A DNA stretch of 64,000 nucleotides from Emydura subglobosa (lineage: Eukaryota > Chordata > Testudines > Chelidae), in the NCBI GenBank assembly GCA_007922225.1, contig ML680086.1, forward strand, positions 9,303,472 to 9,367,471, in the 5' to 3' direction. The position numbers and the translations under genes were made by a program. Position 1 is the first letter of the stretch, and each line of letters begins with the position of its first letter. Positions 47,101 through 59,094 of this stretch are shown piece by piece. The notes beneath the pieces were generated by a model. It searched no databases. It had not been told where the DNA came from and saw only the letters and a list, made by a program, of their open reading frames with translations.

Positions 47101-50100
47101 AAGAACGTTGGCCTCCTGTTTCTGCACAGCTTGTGAGATGGGTTTAGTTTTTATTTAAAAAGCATAATCATCTTTGGCACCAGGAAATGGCCAGGTCATA
47201 TTATAAACAGAGCTGCTTCAGCTTAGCAGTACAGAGCTGTGATTAGACTATTGCCATTTTAAAACCTGGGCAAGCTCTTAAAAAGGCCTCATGTTCACAC
47301 ACAGCCACATACCAACCATGCTATAGCAGCCTGCCATTTACAGTGCTTATGAAGATATACTTTTTCGAGTTACTTCTACTCACCAAGTTTTGCTCGCAGA
47401 GGCCCCGGAACTGCTGGAACTTTTGTGACATTAGTAACTGTGCGCTGCCCACTGCGCTGAGGACTTTTCCTAAGACTAGGAAGAAACAGGAATTTAAGAT
47501 GTTAGATAAAAAACAAAGACAGATGAATGCAGCAAAAAAAGTTTCAAAAGGTCAAGATGCTTCCCAGCATTTATTTGTATCAGCTTACACTCATTCTCCA
47601 AGGAAAATTGTATACTTTGTTCTCCCTTGCTCTACTGCCAAGAGAACCACCAAGGATGGCAGCTAGCCATGCTGCCACAAGATTCTCTGTTTGCAAGAGA
47701 GCTTTACTGAAGTGCCAAGGCAAAGGAGTCATTTTAGAGTATGTCTACATGGCAAAGACACCTACGGCAGCGAGTCTCAGAGCCCGGATAACTGACTTGG
47801 GCTCATGCTATGGGGTTAAGAATAGGCTGGAGCTACCTGAGAGTGAACATCTACACTGCTATTTTTAGCCCCACAGTGCAAGCCCAAGTCAGTTGAGCTG
47901 GCTCGGAGACTCACTGCTGTGGGTTTGGGTTTTTTTTTGGCAGTGTAGTCGGACCCTTAGAAGCCAATCTGATATCTTCTAGATCCTCTTATCCCTCTGA
48001 TATGCATTTCAAGAAAGTGAATTCCAGAGACGCCCTAAGACAGTTAATTCTACAGAGAAGGGAAGCCACATACCAGCTGTGATGGACTGCTTCACTTATT
48101 GTCCAATCTGTACACAATACTATCGATATCTATAGCTCTATGCTTCCTAAAACAGAGCAGGGCACTAAAATCATTAGATTAGAGCCTACAGCAAGGTTGA
48201 ATGACAAGTTTTTTAAGGCACAATCTATAGGCAAGCCCCTACTGCATGAGCAATAACCCAGACCTGCAGGCACACGCACTCAGACAGACCGTAACCCACT
48301 CTTCCAAAATACAAGAGGACACAAGGAGGGCAGACCAATCATCTCTTTTCACAGAAAGGTTTAAACACTGAGCAGTTCATAAATATTTAGCAGAACGAAG
48401 TGTTGAGGTCCCGGATTTAAAGACTCTTCCGCACAGAGTGGTCAGAGGAGCTCTTAGGTGTGGAAACATTGTCCCCACTTGCCACTAGTAAAAGTATTTG
48501 GGTTTTTTACTACTGGGGGCTCAGCTGAAGACAAAGCAAGAGCTCTCAAAGGCACTGCAGGATCATATGGCAGTGAGGAACTTAATGACAGATCCTTTAC
48601 CTTTTCCAGGCTTTAACTTTTTTAGTATTTTGGTCCGGTTTGTTGGGCATGAGCTGGACTCTCTTCAAACACACTTTCAGACTTAATTTTGCATTAAAGA
48701 ATTGGCTACGAAATATTTACTAGATGGACCTCATCCCCTATTAATCCCTTGCTCAAATGAGCAAGGGCTGCTCAGCCTGCAGTTCATGCTATGTGGGGAA
48801 AGCAAAAGGCTGGTCCCTTGATACTGCCCTTGCAAGTAAGTGGGTAAGGAGGGTCCAAGAGAGGTCACAGTCCTGCACTGCCCATCTGACTTGCCAGCCA
48901 GCACTGCTGATTTGGTGTACGGGAGCTGGGGAAGGGGAAAATGAAGAGTAAAAAGGGATGAAGTAGCCCACTCCCCAACAATGGAGCTGTGATTTGTGAC
49001 TGAATCACTCCTAGAGGAGTGCAGCTTGTAGCATTACAGCCCAGCCCTAGGTAAAGGTCATGCCTGCAGTATCACCCACGTTTACGTTCCTAAGTAACCA
49101 AACTCTCCGTTTGCTCCGTGAGATTCGAGAATCACTCTAAAACTTATCCCATTCAATCCCCTTCTGGCCAGGGTAAGCCTGTTTTCCACAGCATATATAC
49201 TAGGTTTTCCACCCATTTCCTTTGTCAGATTGTTCCACATGCTAGCAAGTCTTAGGATCAGTCTACACAGGGATAAAAGACCCATGGCACGGCCATGGAT
49301 GGCCCATGCTTGCAGGATCAAAACATTGCTATGTAGATGTTTGGACTCAGGCTGGAGATTGAGCTCTGGGATCCTACCCCTTTACAGGGTTTTCAGTCCC
49401 ACAGCCTGAGCCAGCTGAGCTGGGCCAGCTGCAAGTTTTTTATCCCTGTGTAGACATACCCTCACTGTCAGGAAGCTTCTCCAATTATTCAGCTTCAATT
49501 TTCCTTTCCTTAAATTTCATCCCATCACCAGTTTCTGTATCAGGCCACTACGAACAGGTTTGCCCCATTTCAGTTATACCCATTGTACTTCTCCAATGCC
49601 ATGCAGTTCTCAATACGCACCTTCTTCAGAGAGATTGTTCTCTTTGGTCTCCTGGTCCATCTGACGGCACCATCCTTCTAACCTTTCTGTTTCTGCCTGC
49701 AGCAGTTTCAGAAACCAGTACCCATCCCGCCTGCAGGCTCCTGGTTGTGTGGGTTCTGCTGGTGAGTTGGAGGAGGTCTCGAGCCAAGGGTCAGGAGGAG
49801 GGAGGGAGGAAGGCTCTAGGGCTGGGTCACTGCTATCTCCATAGGAGAGGTTTCTCTTGAACTGGGAGGGTTTGGCTGGTTGCCTGATGCTAGCATCAAC
49901 GCTGACGGAGTTGTGGCGTGGGGGGCAATCAGCAAGGCTTCTTTCAGAGGATTTACAGCTAGAGTGATTCGGTTCCTGCGTGTCAGAATCGGTGTCCTGT
50001 TTGGAGGACATACTGCGAGAGTGGTTGTTTCTGCAGAAAGAGCAGGAGCAAGAGAATTAAAGGTGGCCCTCCAACTGGCTGGATTCACACGCTGGTATAC

Positions 50101-53100
50101 AATGAAACCGTTTGTTTACGATGTGTGCAGCGGAGCCTTGTTCTGCCCAGCCCATCCCCTTACACACGAATACACACACCACACATGCAGACAGACAAAA
50201 TTATAGGGTTGCCTGCTTACTGCAATAGTCATTCAGACAAAATGACTGACACGCATCTACAATTACATCCCTGGTTAGGTTTTTATTTCAAGCTCCCATT
50301 GATTTGGCTGTTTACATTACAGAGCAAGGACTTTTTTTTGATAAAGGCATGTATGGCTGACAAAGGGGTTCTGTGGCCCCCTCCCCGCCACTCAACACAG
50401 TACAGAAGCATGAAGCTGAGGAGACACAAAGGTCTATGCTAAATGGGAAAATGAAGTGTAAAGGGATCAAATAAAAGAGCCTGCATCTTTCACTTACCGC
50501 CACTCGCCCTCTACCTGCACTCCGATGGACTGGAATTTGGTGACTGGTGGAGGGGGCTCCTCTTTTGCCACTGGCTGAAGGCAGTCAACCTTATTAAACA
50601 AAAAAAATACAGACAAGGAACAAAACACAAAAACTTGCTGCTAGCATTCACGTTAGTAGAACAGGAGAGCTGCACCCACCCACACAACATGCAGATGCTG
50701 TAAACCTATTCGAAGGCAGTTCCAGGATGGATGGCACAATACCGCTAGCCCAAGGAGGAGTCACCAGTGCCCCAATCTGCTCAGGATATCAGATTTTATT
50801 CCTGGCCCTGCAGTAGCCAGACAGCCATTCTGGATCTAGCTCTTTTAACTGCCATGACAGAAACAGGTAGGGGAAGGATTTTTGCACCTCAGAGCAGTTA
50901 CATGTACAAGGCAGGCAGGCAGGCAGATGCTGTTCTGAGACTAGAGAGGGTAACAGACTGACTGATCAAGGGGTATCCCTAGAACAGGGTTCTCAAACTT
51001 TCTGAAGCCAAGTACCTGGTCATTAACTTCTGCTCTCTCCACCCAAGAACAATGTGGAAGCCTCTGATGAGTTAACTGAAGCACTAGGTGAAATCCAGGT
51101 GCTGGAGGTAGGGAGGAATGGGTCACAGCACGAGAACCTCGACCCCACAATTGGGTAAGGGAGGAACTTAAAAGCCTAACCATTTCAAAAAGGGAATTCT
51201 CCCCCTACCCTCCACCTCCACCCCGCCCCAGTTTGCTCTAACTCCCACTATTTCTGTGGGGAAGAATCAATATCAAGGTGACATTGGAAGCTACTCTGCC
51301 AGCTAGACCTCAGCAGCAGAGAAATTCACAACCCAATTTAAAGCCTAATGTTATGTCCAGTTTGCATGCCAAACTTGCAGAGCATTCAGAATGATTAACT
51401 GTAGACAAAATTGGCAAACCAGGACTAGCCTGTCTGCTTTGGATATGGCTTCAACAAGGAAGAGTTTAATCTATTTATATGGATATAAATATTACTCTGG
51501 ATGAAGAGTTGTTCCTACGCGTTGAACAAAACTGGAAAGTCTGATGCTGTAGAAGACGTGTTTTAAACTGCACTTTCAGAACGCATACTCACACCTGCTG
51601 AACCCACGTTTTGCATTTAGACTTGCAAGTGGGAAGGCTACTACGTCAGCATGTCATAAGGTGACATATGCAGCAGGAACTTATGGACACAACAGATGAG
51701 CAAAATGTTTAGCCACCTGCATTTAAAATTTTGTCTAAAGCAAAAGGCAAACAGCAGATTTGGAGAAGTTTAAAAAAAAAAAAAGTCAGCCTTTGCAGGA
51801 CAAAGCATGGATACACTTCTCCCTGAGCAGTTTTCATTGGGCTTTAAAGCCAGCAACTGATTTTCATTAGTTTGCATGTAGATTTACATGGTTTCCAGAA
51901 ACAGAAGTTCTCAGAGAACCAATGCAGGTGAAGGACGGGCACTCCCATGGGAAGACTGTATCAGAGCCAGGATGCTATAGCTCAGTAATTCTCAACCTCT
52001 CTTGACTACTGTCCCTCCATTAAGGAGTCTGATTAGTTTTGTGTAGCCCAAGTTTCACCTCACTTAAAAACTACTTACTTACAAAATCAGACATAAAAAT
52101 ACAAAAAAGTGTCACGGCACACTACTACTGAACAATTGCTTACTTTCATTTTTACCATATAATTATATAAAATAAATTTACTGGAATATAAATATTGTAC
52201 TTACATTTCAGTTTATAATAGATAAAGCAGTAAAACAAGCCATTGTATGAAATTTTAGTGTGTGCTGACTTTGCTAGTGCTTTTTATGTAGCCTGTTGTA
52301 AAACCAGGCAAATCTCTACATGAGTTGATGCACCCCTGGAAGACCTCCGCATATCCCGAGGTATGTGTATCCCTTGTTGAGAACCACTGCTATAGCCATT
52401 ACATATGATACTAGCCCTAAATATGCTTAATAGTTCTGTAATGGAACATCTGAATCTTAAATGAAGTAATGCCTTGAATGTTTGATTGAGAGCAAGCAGG
52501 GCGACTTTAAAATACAGTATGGCACACAAACTCGCATTTGTGTATATGTACTTTTGGCAAGAAGCCTCTTTAAAGAGAATTACCTATTTAACAGAACTCC
52601 ATTATTTTCTGACACTTCTTTTAATTCTGCACTGAACATATTCTCTTTTGGCCTGTTATAGGAACATTTTGTTATACTTCACCTCTGGGTGCACTGGAAG
52701 ATTGTTCTACAAACTGTTTAATTTCTTTAGCTATTTCAGCTGCACCTTTAGTTACAATACACATATCAAATGGATACATTAAGAACATTCTCTGTTACAC
52801 AAAGGAGTACAAACTATTCCATACTTGTATTCCTATAGACGACAGTTTCCTTTTGGGGATATTCTCCACCTTAGGCTCTTCACTAGTCAGAGTTCCTTTG
52901 TCACTTTTCAAGGTTGCATTTTTCTGGGGTAACTCTGGAGCATCTCTGGCTGGAGTCACAAGACTGCCTCTTGTCACGCTGGGTGTTCTGGTGCTATCTA
53001 AGCTGTCTGAAGAATTGCTCAGTCCCGACTGGCTGTTGACCTCACTCTTGTGGTCCTGGCTATCTAGGTAGGTGTCCTGGGCAGATTCAGTGCTGCTCTG

Positions 53101-53186
53101 CACGGTGACTGAGATGAAGGGCTTTGAGGTGGTCCGAGGTGGGACGGGGGGAGGTGTCTTTTTATATGCCACTAGGCATGATGAAC
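43925..53186 (-). CDS. DLGAP4: DLGAP4 (SAP90/PSD-95-associated protein 4), 3' six coding exons
   Basis: Six exons on the - strand (53,186-52,825; 50,589-50,498; 50,030-49,621; 47,469-47,384; 45,233-45,081; 44,143-43,925) join with consistent phases to an open 439-residue C-terminal part. DLGAPs are postsynaptic-density scaffolds; their C-terminus binds Shank PDZ domains and the N-terminal repeats bind PSD-95 guanylate-kinase domains. Seen here: a proline-rich start (KKTPPPVPPR); two GIQV/GVQV-type dynein light-chain-like motifs (SSIGIQ|VD across exons 1-2, QSIGVQVE); the GKAP homology domain with WFLKLLQAETERLEGWC, AQLLMSQKFQQFRGLCE and DLAGFWDLLQLSIEDIS; a basic helix RQRQEARKRLMAAKRAASVR; and the terminal PDZ ligand EAQTRL. 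The large N-terminal exons, and the alternative first exon of the short isoform, lie to the right of the window or were not found. No disrupting change is seen. Confidence 0.96.
45081..45233 (-). other. DLGAP4: DLGAP4 coding exon (GKAP domain, LQLSIEDIS)
   Basis: This 153-nt, phase-0 exon codes 51 residues from NPNANPRPTAQDLAGFW to AETPEKK, bounded by the acceptor CTTGCAG and the donor GTGAGC. It holds the most conserved helix of the GKAP homology domain (WDLLQLSIEDISMKFDEL). Confidence 0.95.
46212..46323. repeat. Imperfect palindromic interspersed repeat
   Basis: GGGCCTGGCTTTTAGACTGC at the left pairs with GAAAGTCTGGCCCC at the right; the inner CTCAGCAC / CATGCTGAG also pair. It looks like an old short hairpin repeat in a DLGAP4 intron. 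Confidence 0.5.
47384..47469 (-). other. DLGAP4: DLGAP4 coding exon (KVLSAVGSAQLLMSQ)
   Basis: An 86-nt exon with acceptor TCTTAG and donor GTGAGT. The first two bases complete a split codon (Gly) and 28 residues follow, ending RGLCEQNL in phase 0. Confidence 0.95.
47731..47961. mobile_element. Palindromic MITE in DLGAP4 intron
   Basis: The start GAGTATGTCTACATGGCAAA is mirrored by an end whose reverse complement reads GGGTCCGACTACACTGCCAA. The inner arms also pair over long stretches (CAGCGAGTCTCAGAGCC / GGCTCGGAGACTCACTG; CTGACTTGGGCTC / AGCCCAAGTCAG). A foldback non-autonomous DNA transposon of about 230 bp, with TGTCTAC-type ends like the other MITEs here. Confidence 0.75.
49252..49464. 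mobile_element. TIR MITE in DLGAP4 intron
   Basis: The left end GATCAGTCTACACAGGGATA is matched by the reverse complement of the right end, GGGTATGTCTACACAGGGAT; the arms continue through AAAAGACCC / AAAAAACTTG. About 210 bp, non-coding. Confidence 0.72.
49621..50030 (-). other. DLGAP4: DLGAP4 coding exon (coiled-coil, DGYWFLKLLQAETERLEGW)
   Basis: A 410-nt exon, acceptor TTCTGCAG and donor GTGCGT. One base completes the Arg codon begun in the exon upstream. 136 codons follow, running NNHSRSMSSKQDTDSDTQE... to ...TKENNLSEE, and one G is carried over. It includes a serine-rich linker, NLSYGDSSDPALE, and the conserved helical segment WFLKLLQAETERLEGWC. Confidence 0.95.
50498..50589 (-). other. 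DLGAP4: DLGAP4 coding exon (VDCLQP...SIGVQVEGEW)
   Basis: A 92-nt exon between the acceptor TAATAAG and the donor GTAAGT. 30 codons from VDCLQPVAKEEPPPP to SIGVQVEGEW plus two bases. Its first two residues complete a GIQVD motif whose first part is in the preceding exon. Confidence 0.92.
51975..52397. mobile_element. 407-bp hAT-type element in DLGAP4 intron
   Basis: The element 51,983-52,389 starts CAGTAATTCTCAACCTCTC and ends GTTGAGAACCACTG. The flanking 8-mers CTATAGCT and CTATAGCC differ at one position, giving a near-perfect hAT target duplication. The AT-rich interior has no intact reading frame, so it is a non-autonomous or internally deleted copy. Confidence 0.84.
52825..53186 (-). 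other. DLGAP4: DLGAP4 coding exon (AYKKTPPPVPPR...KRKLSSIGIQ)
   Basis: A 362-nt exon with acceptor TATTGCAG and donor GTATGG. The reading frame enters from upstream through (G)SSCLVAYKKTPPP, so GTG at 53,172 is an internal valine and not a start. It codes a Ser/Thr-rich stretch (TSKPFISVTVQSSTES, LSNSSDSLDS) ending SSIGIQ in phase 0. The exon before it lies outside the window or was not recognised. Confidence 0.94.
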
Positions 53187-53759
53187 CTGCAATAGTAAAG
53201 GTGGAAGGAGCGAGGGAGGGAATTGAAGAGAATGTGATAGAGATATAGTGAAAGAGAAAGAAAAAGCAGGTCAGTTATAATATTCAAGAGAAATCGCCAA
53301 GTAGAAATTTGAAGAAATGCAGAAACATCAATCTAATGCCAGCAGCTTGTACTGAGTGACCCACACCACAGCATTTAAAGGGGAGAAAAAGCCAGCACTA
53401 CCCTGCAATGAAGTTCAAGAGAAACACCGTGCTATATGAGAGATTGAAAGGTGGAAAAGCAGGAAAGAAGATCCTGCCAAACTACTAGAGTGTTTGGCGG
53501 GGAAATGCTACCACATAGTAGAAATTCTGAGGAACCCTGATTTTTTTAAAAAAAATCTTATTTAGTGTTCTGGTAAAGCCAAGTATCTCAGTTCTTTGTT
53601 CCCGTAAGTTGACAAGTTTCTGTATCCGGACCGGCTGGTGTTTGTTCCTACAAAAGGGAGAGAGTCCATAAGGGTTTCTTCCATCAGACAGTAGCTACAA
53701 TGTTCAAAAAGCACTTTTACAAGATTAAAAATTCTGAAGGTCTAGTTTTTAATCTTCAA

Positions 53760-53829
53760 TGATATTTAGGTGCTTAAAGATGTGGGATTTTCAGAAAGGC
53801 CTATCTACATCTTTAGGTCCCTAAATACC
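53760..53829. repeat. Short palindromic repeat
   Basis: TATTTAGGTGCTTAAAGATGT pairs imperfectly with ACATCTTTAGGTCCCTAAATA across a GGATTTTCAGAAAGG centre. An old hairpin-type repeat; family unknown. Confidence 0.45.
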
Positions 53830-54273
53830 TTTGAAGTCTGGCTCTGAGAGCCTAGTACATTATTTGCCACTATTAATTTGAGAACTGGAAACACAGGTCT
53901 CCAGCATCTTCTCCAGCATGTGGCTTAGTTCAGGGAACTGAAAGTCATCATGGATTCACGGAGTTCTCATAGGGATTAAAAAACAACATCAGTCAGTACA
54001 GTGGTTCTGAATACAAAGCAATCCTAGCAATAAATTAGTCAATAGCCATCCTTGTGCCAGCATTCACTAACTTTGATATGGTAGAAGACTTGAGACAAAA
54101 GATACCTAGGAAATATTGTATGTGCCAGTCACGGTTTTGTATTTCCAAACAAGAGATGTAGGTATGCACTACCACCTATAGAAATGAGCTGAAACAGAGT
54201 TCTTACAGAACTTCACATAGTAGGAAAGCCTATAAGCTCTAACCATTTAGGAGTTTAGTCTAGGATTTTGAAG

Positions 54274-54393
54274 GTGTTAGTAACCTAGTGTAGACATAAC
54301 AGTGCGCCTTTAGGATTCCCCTGAAGGTTTAACTTGATCAATTTAACACGTGATAAAGGCGCACTGTGCTTTGTCTATACGAGGCTGCTAACA
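54274..54393. mobile_element. 120-bp foldback MITE
   Basis: GTGTTAGTAACCTAGTGTAG... is mirrored at the right end (reverse complement GTGTTAGCAGCCTCGTATAG...). Both arms reach the shared inner block CAGTGCGCCTTTA. Nearly the whole element is inverted repeat; no coding. Confidence 0.72.
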
Positions 54394-54921
54394 CATTTGC
54401 TAATACCTCCCAAATTCCAATCAGGAGAAGGCCTTCATGTTAACAGTCTTATAAGCACATATCACACTCGGCTGTGATAGTGAAAATCCACTAGTGGTAG
54501 TGCCTAAGGGAATTTAACAAATCACCAAGAAACATTGGTCTAAGGTCGAGTACAAGAGATCCACCTTCCCACTTCTGCAACCCAAAAGCAATCATGTCCT
54601 TCAGCCAGCTGGACTTATTCCATTAAGTCACTCAAACTAAGTGCGAAATGGCACCAAAGATAGCCACAGACAACATCGGAGAATTAACCAGTGGGAAGTA
54701 AACAGCAGCCTACATTATCACTCATGTTTTAGCATGGGCCAGTTGGCGCCCTTCATTGTGGAGACTGGAGCAGCATGCAGTCAGTATAGGAGAACTTACA
54801 TGTTTTGTTTCAAGTGCTTTTAGATAACTGAAGAAAATAATCTGCCCTTCCAACAGGGTATCTCCTTTAAATTCCTGGCAGTTTCTGTACATGTATGTGT
54901 GACAAACCTTTCTTTTACTGT

Positions 54922-55184
54922 GGTGAGGTCTATGCTAGAAAGTTTTGCCCACATTTCTATACTGGCAGAAGTTCTTGTGTAGACGCAGCTTATGCTGGCA
55001 AAAAAGTGCTTTTGTCAAGGTAGCTTATATCAGTTTCCCAAGTAAAATAAGCTAGAAGTTCTTTTATGCTGCTATAAGATGTGCTTACATGCTGGGACTT
55101 TTTCTGGTATAGAAATGTTGTAAGAAGTTACACCCCTAATAAATACTGCTCTACTGGCAAAAGTTTCTAATGCAGACCTGGCCT
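54922..55184. mobile_element. TIR MITE in DLGAP4 intron
   Basis: The left end GAGGTCTATGCTAGAAAGTT(TTGCC) and the reverse complement of the right end CAGGTCTGCATTAGAAACTT(TTGCC) are imperfect inverted repeats of about 25 bases. 260 bp, non-coding. Confidence 0.7.
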
Positions 55185-58100
55185 GTGTCTGGGACAAGTA
55201 GAAACCATCCTGCCTGGTTTTTCCCACCCTGCCTGACAGTGGTGCTACTATAATCCCTTTATTAAATACCTGGGTCCCTCTCATGCAGACACTCCATTCT
55301 TCTGGAACTGGATACAACACAGCACTAATAAAACTATTAAAAAGGTTGTTTAAGTTTAACCAGGTACTTTAACCTTAGGTGAGGTCATCTGCCATCATAA
55401 CAATGAGGTCCTATGACATAGCCTAGATTACAGCAACACTAAAATGGTAAGTAGCTAGTGTTTTTCTGCTGGACTGTAAATGTATACAAAGAGAACAAAC
55501 AGTTTCCCTGGCTGCAGTTTCAACCCACCATGCTGCAGAATGATTGGGACAGTAAATCAATTACTATCCTACTGATGTGAATCATTACTTGTAAATGATT
55601 ACTTGTATGCAAAACAAAAGAGCGTAGTGGACTTCTGCCAAACCAGTCACTATGTTCAGAACAGGAACATGCAGGGGAGGAGGGGAACCCTCACTGGAAA
55701 AACGGTTTATTTGGGGTTGTCAAGCTAGACTAACACCAGGCCCAGTAGTCCAGCTTCCACAGGCTGCAAGGACACTCAGGTGCCCTGTAGATTCAATTTG
55801 AAGGTGCTCTCTCTTTTTATTCTTGTTCCCAGCGATCAGCAAAGAAAGTGGTCTTGATGTGTCTAGGGACAGTGAATGCAAGGAGAAGGAAGCCTACAGA
55901 AAGGGAGCAGTAAGATAGTCTACATTAATGTCAGCATTCTCAGTAAGAAATGTTACAAACAGATCCAACAGTAAAAGCAGAAGAAACAACTGGAAACAAG
56001 TCAGGGAGTCAAGGGCAACGGAGGACAGTCTGGAAAACAACATGATTAAATATTAAACCTACTCAAGTACTTTGCAGAACCACGGAACAAGCACATCCGA
56101 TCCTCGCAGCAAATGGAACAAAATCTATGTTGTCAAACAGACTAAAAGAAAGTAAACTACAAAGTAAACACTGCCAGATCTTGGTCTCTAGGCCAGCATC
56201 TCTCCTTCCCTCAATCCATGCTAAATTAAACTACAGCTATTTTAGTAAAGCAAGTTTCAGAGCTCTGATATTCAGCCACTTGTAGAAGACACTGGATAGC
56301 ATTTTTTGGAACAGTTAAGTAATTTCACAAGCCATAACCCAGGGGGTGCTGGTCACTTGCAAAAACATGCCCACTTCACCATGCTTCAAGCAGGGTTTCA
56401 TGCCAACTTGTGAACGGGCCCATTCCAGAAAAGGTGGCTCAATTTTGAACAAGAAAATGCCAGTGGTATCCCCTCCCCATTGCAGACACTCCTCCCCCCC
56501 TTCCTGCACATCTTCAACCCAACAAAGTTGTTTCAGCTGTCGCCAGCTCTCCACCCAAAAAAATGAATTCACTGCTGTTATGTCATCTCAAATCTAGCTA
56601 CAATGGAGCATTTACAAAAGGCAGGAGTAGACAAGTAGCACCCTGCATGTAATCTTGCCTCCAGCAGCCACATTTGCCTTTATGCTTACAGAAACAGAGG
56701 ACTTTCCATCTTTTGGTTGTGTGCGTATAGTCCCTAGCACAATAGCTCTCTGATGGGAGCCTCCAGGTGTGACAGCAACACAAGTATTAAATAATTTTAA
56801 ATTGCAGATTGGTTTGGAGTCATGAGACTTACAATGTTACATTGCAGAACTGTTTACAGGTCATGTTAATTTCTGTCAGGATAGGACAGTGCAACTCGGA
56901 CTGGGACTCATGATGCTTATGAGGTCCTCATCAGCTCTCTGCTCTGCGGGCAGAATTTATAAGTCTAAGGACAAGTCCCAGGCAAAGAGCAAAAACGGTG
57001 AAAATGTTTCTACAACAAGGTTTCTGGTTTACAAGCACTAGAATCTTACCATTCAAAAGGTATCTTTTGCTTTTGAGTCCTGTCTAAACAGGTTACTAAA
57101 ATTCTTAGTGACACTGTAGTTAACTGAATTGATTGGGGGTGAGGACAGAGCATTTGGGCTTTTATAGCCTTCCTGGCACAGCTATTTTTAGAATACACTG
57201 AGAATTGGCATCATCCATTTGACTTCATCTGCTGCTTCCAGCCAGTCTTGGCCGATATCTACTAGCTCACTCTCAAGCCAATTTTAGTTTTTGTCTTCAA
57301 GATTCACAACACAGTCTATGCCTAATCTTTATGATTTTCTCACTTCCTATGGGAAAGCATGCTGATTGCTTGTTAAGGGCTAAGGTGCATGAGCCTTAAA
57401 AAAAATCCAACATCACCTACTCAATGCTTTGAGAGGTCCTTATTCTTCATAGCACCATTCCACTACTTGCCTGCAACATACCTTCGTTCAAGGCTGCGCT
57501 GTCAGAATTACAACCAGTGTTTTATTTTTTTATTTAGATACATCAACCGTTGCTGCTGTAAATAATGCAATAGGCCCTGCAAGACATTGGCTTTGTTGTT
57601 GCTGTTGACGAAGCCAGCACAGTCACGGTGGATTGCCTGCCCATTTCTCAGCGAACTCAAGGGACAGTGGACATTACTCTGAGTTTTAATTTTTTATTAT
57701 TTGATTTTCCTAAGAGCACCAAACCCATTATTTGTAACATAATATAGAGACTTTCCATGAATGATTTACCATTTTATTTCTTCCCTGTTGTATGCATCCC
57801 ATTCATCCCACAAAACATCTGACGGAACATACATACATACAATTTCCTGGTGCACAGGGCACAGAACCCCATTCACTTCCCCTGCCAGACACAGCCTGCA
57901 TGGGGGAAGCGGACAGGACTGCGCAGAAGGGCTGAGGTCACAAGGGGGGCCAGTACTCATGGTGTGCAGCATTGTTCGCTTCTGGGCAGGGGGGGAAGTG
58001 AGACAGGCAGGGAGCTGGGTCTCAGCAGTGGAGATCGCCCTACCATGGCAGGGAGTGGAAGGCTTCCTCATCTCCTACATGAGGATTATCCAGTTCCCGT

Positions 58101-59094
58101 ACATACTGGGCTTCCCTTCCCACCATGTCCCCCCCAAGGGACAAGAGAGGGGCCGCATGCATGGGACATGAATCTCCAAATAGGGCTCCAGCAAAAGAAG
58201 TTTGGGAACCTTTGCACTAGCACAATGCTTCAAAGTCTAGGTTGTGGTAAACCACAGGAGAATTTAAGAGGGCTGCCTCCTGCCTCCGTCCACCCCAAAA
58301 GCTATAGCATAAAAACTCAAATTATTTCCAATGAAAATTGTTTTAAACATTCCATGGTTAGGGTTTAGAGCAGCAAATTCTTCACTCCCCAAGATCAGAG
58401 ATTCTGAGTTTGACTACCCTACACCTCCAGGTTGTGGACACAGATTTGAAAATGTGAAACATAACACCTTCCTGAATCTACATACAGCCTCGAAACAACT
58501 GCTTTAATACAGGGCTTATCAACATAGGGGTCAAAGTCTCTAGGGCTGCTGATACATATAGGTAAAGGGGGAGAAGGATATAACCACTCTATCCTTTGTG
58601 CATTGCTTAAATAAGAGAGAGGTCACTGTGCCCATTCACCTGCAAAAGTGCAAAATGCCATGCTATATTGTATTTATAAGCACTGCGTATCCTACAGGAT
58701 TAAAGAAGATATATTCATAGTGCATCCCTGACATGAAGCCAGTGCTGTTGGTGGAGGATAGGAACAAACTGGTACAGATCAAGGCACAACAGTACGTGTG
58801 AGGGAATTTCTGGCTAAGGACATCGGGGCAAAACTCTACAATAAGTGCAATCTCTAATTGTCCATACCATGCCTTTAGGACAGCCTCTTTAAACTGGTCT
58901 ACACAACAATCCCCCTTTTTTTTTTTTTTTTTTTTTTGACTGAACCAAGAACATTTCTGTACTAACAAGAACTTGAGCAGTTTGTGCAATATGAGTCTTG
59001 GAATTAGTAAAAAGGAGTTCAATACACTGTTTTGTTGCGTGAGAAAATACGATGAGTATTCAATGAAGCACATTTATATAAACAGTTATAGTTT

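Noticed and set aside
50984..51030. hAT end CAGGGTTCTCAAACTTTCTG
   Set aside because: Only one end could be found; no matching right end or duplication, so no element was called.
53172..53172. Start codon for DLGAP4 at this position
   Set aside because: The codon is GTG within an open frame that enters from a good acceptor at 53,186. It is an internal valine of LVAYKK.
57850..58230. Possible hAT element ending ..GTTTGGGAACCTTTGCACTA
   Set aside because: The left terminus and duplication are missing. A single end is too weak to define a feature; the two overlapping frames here are likely chance.
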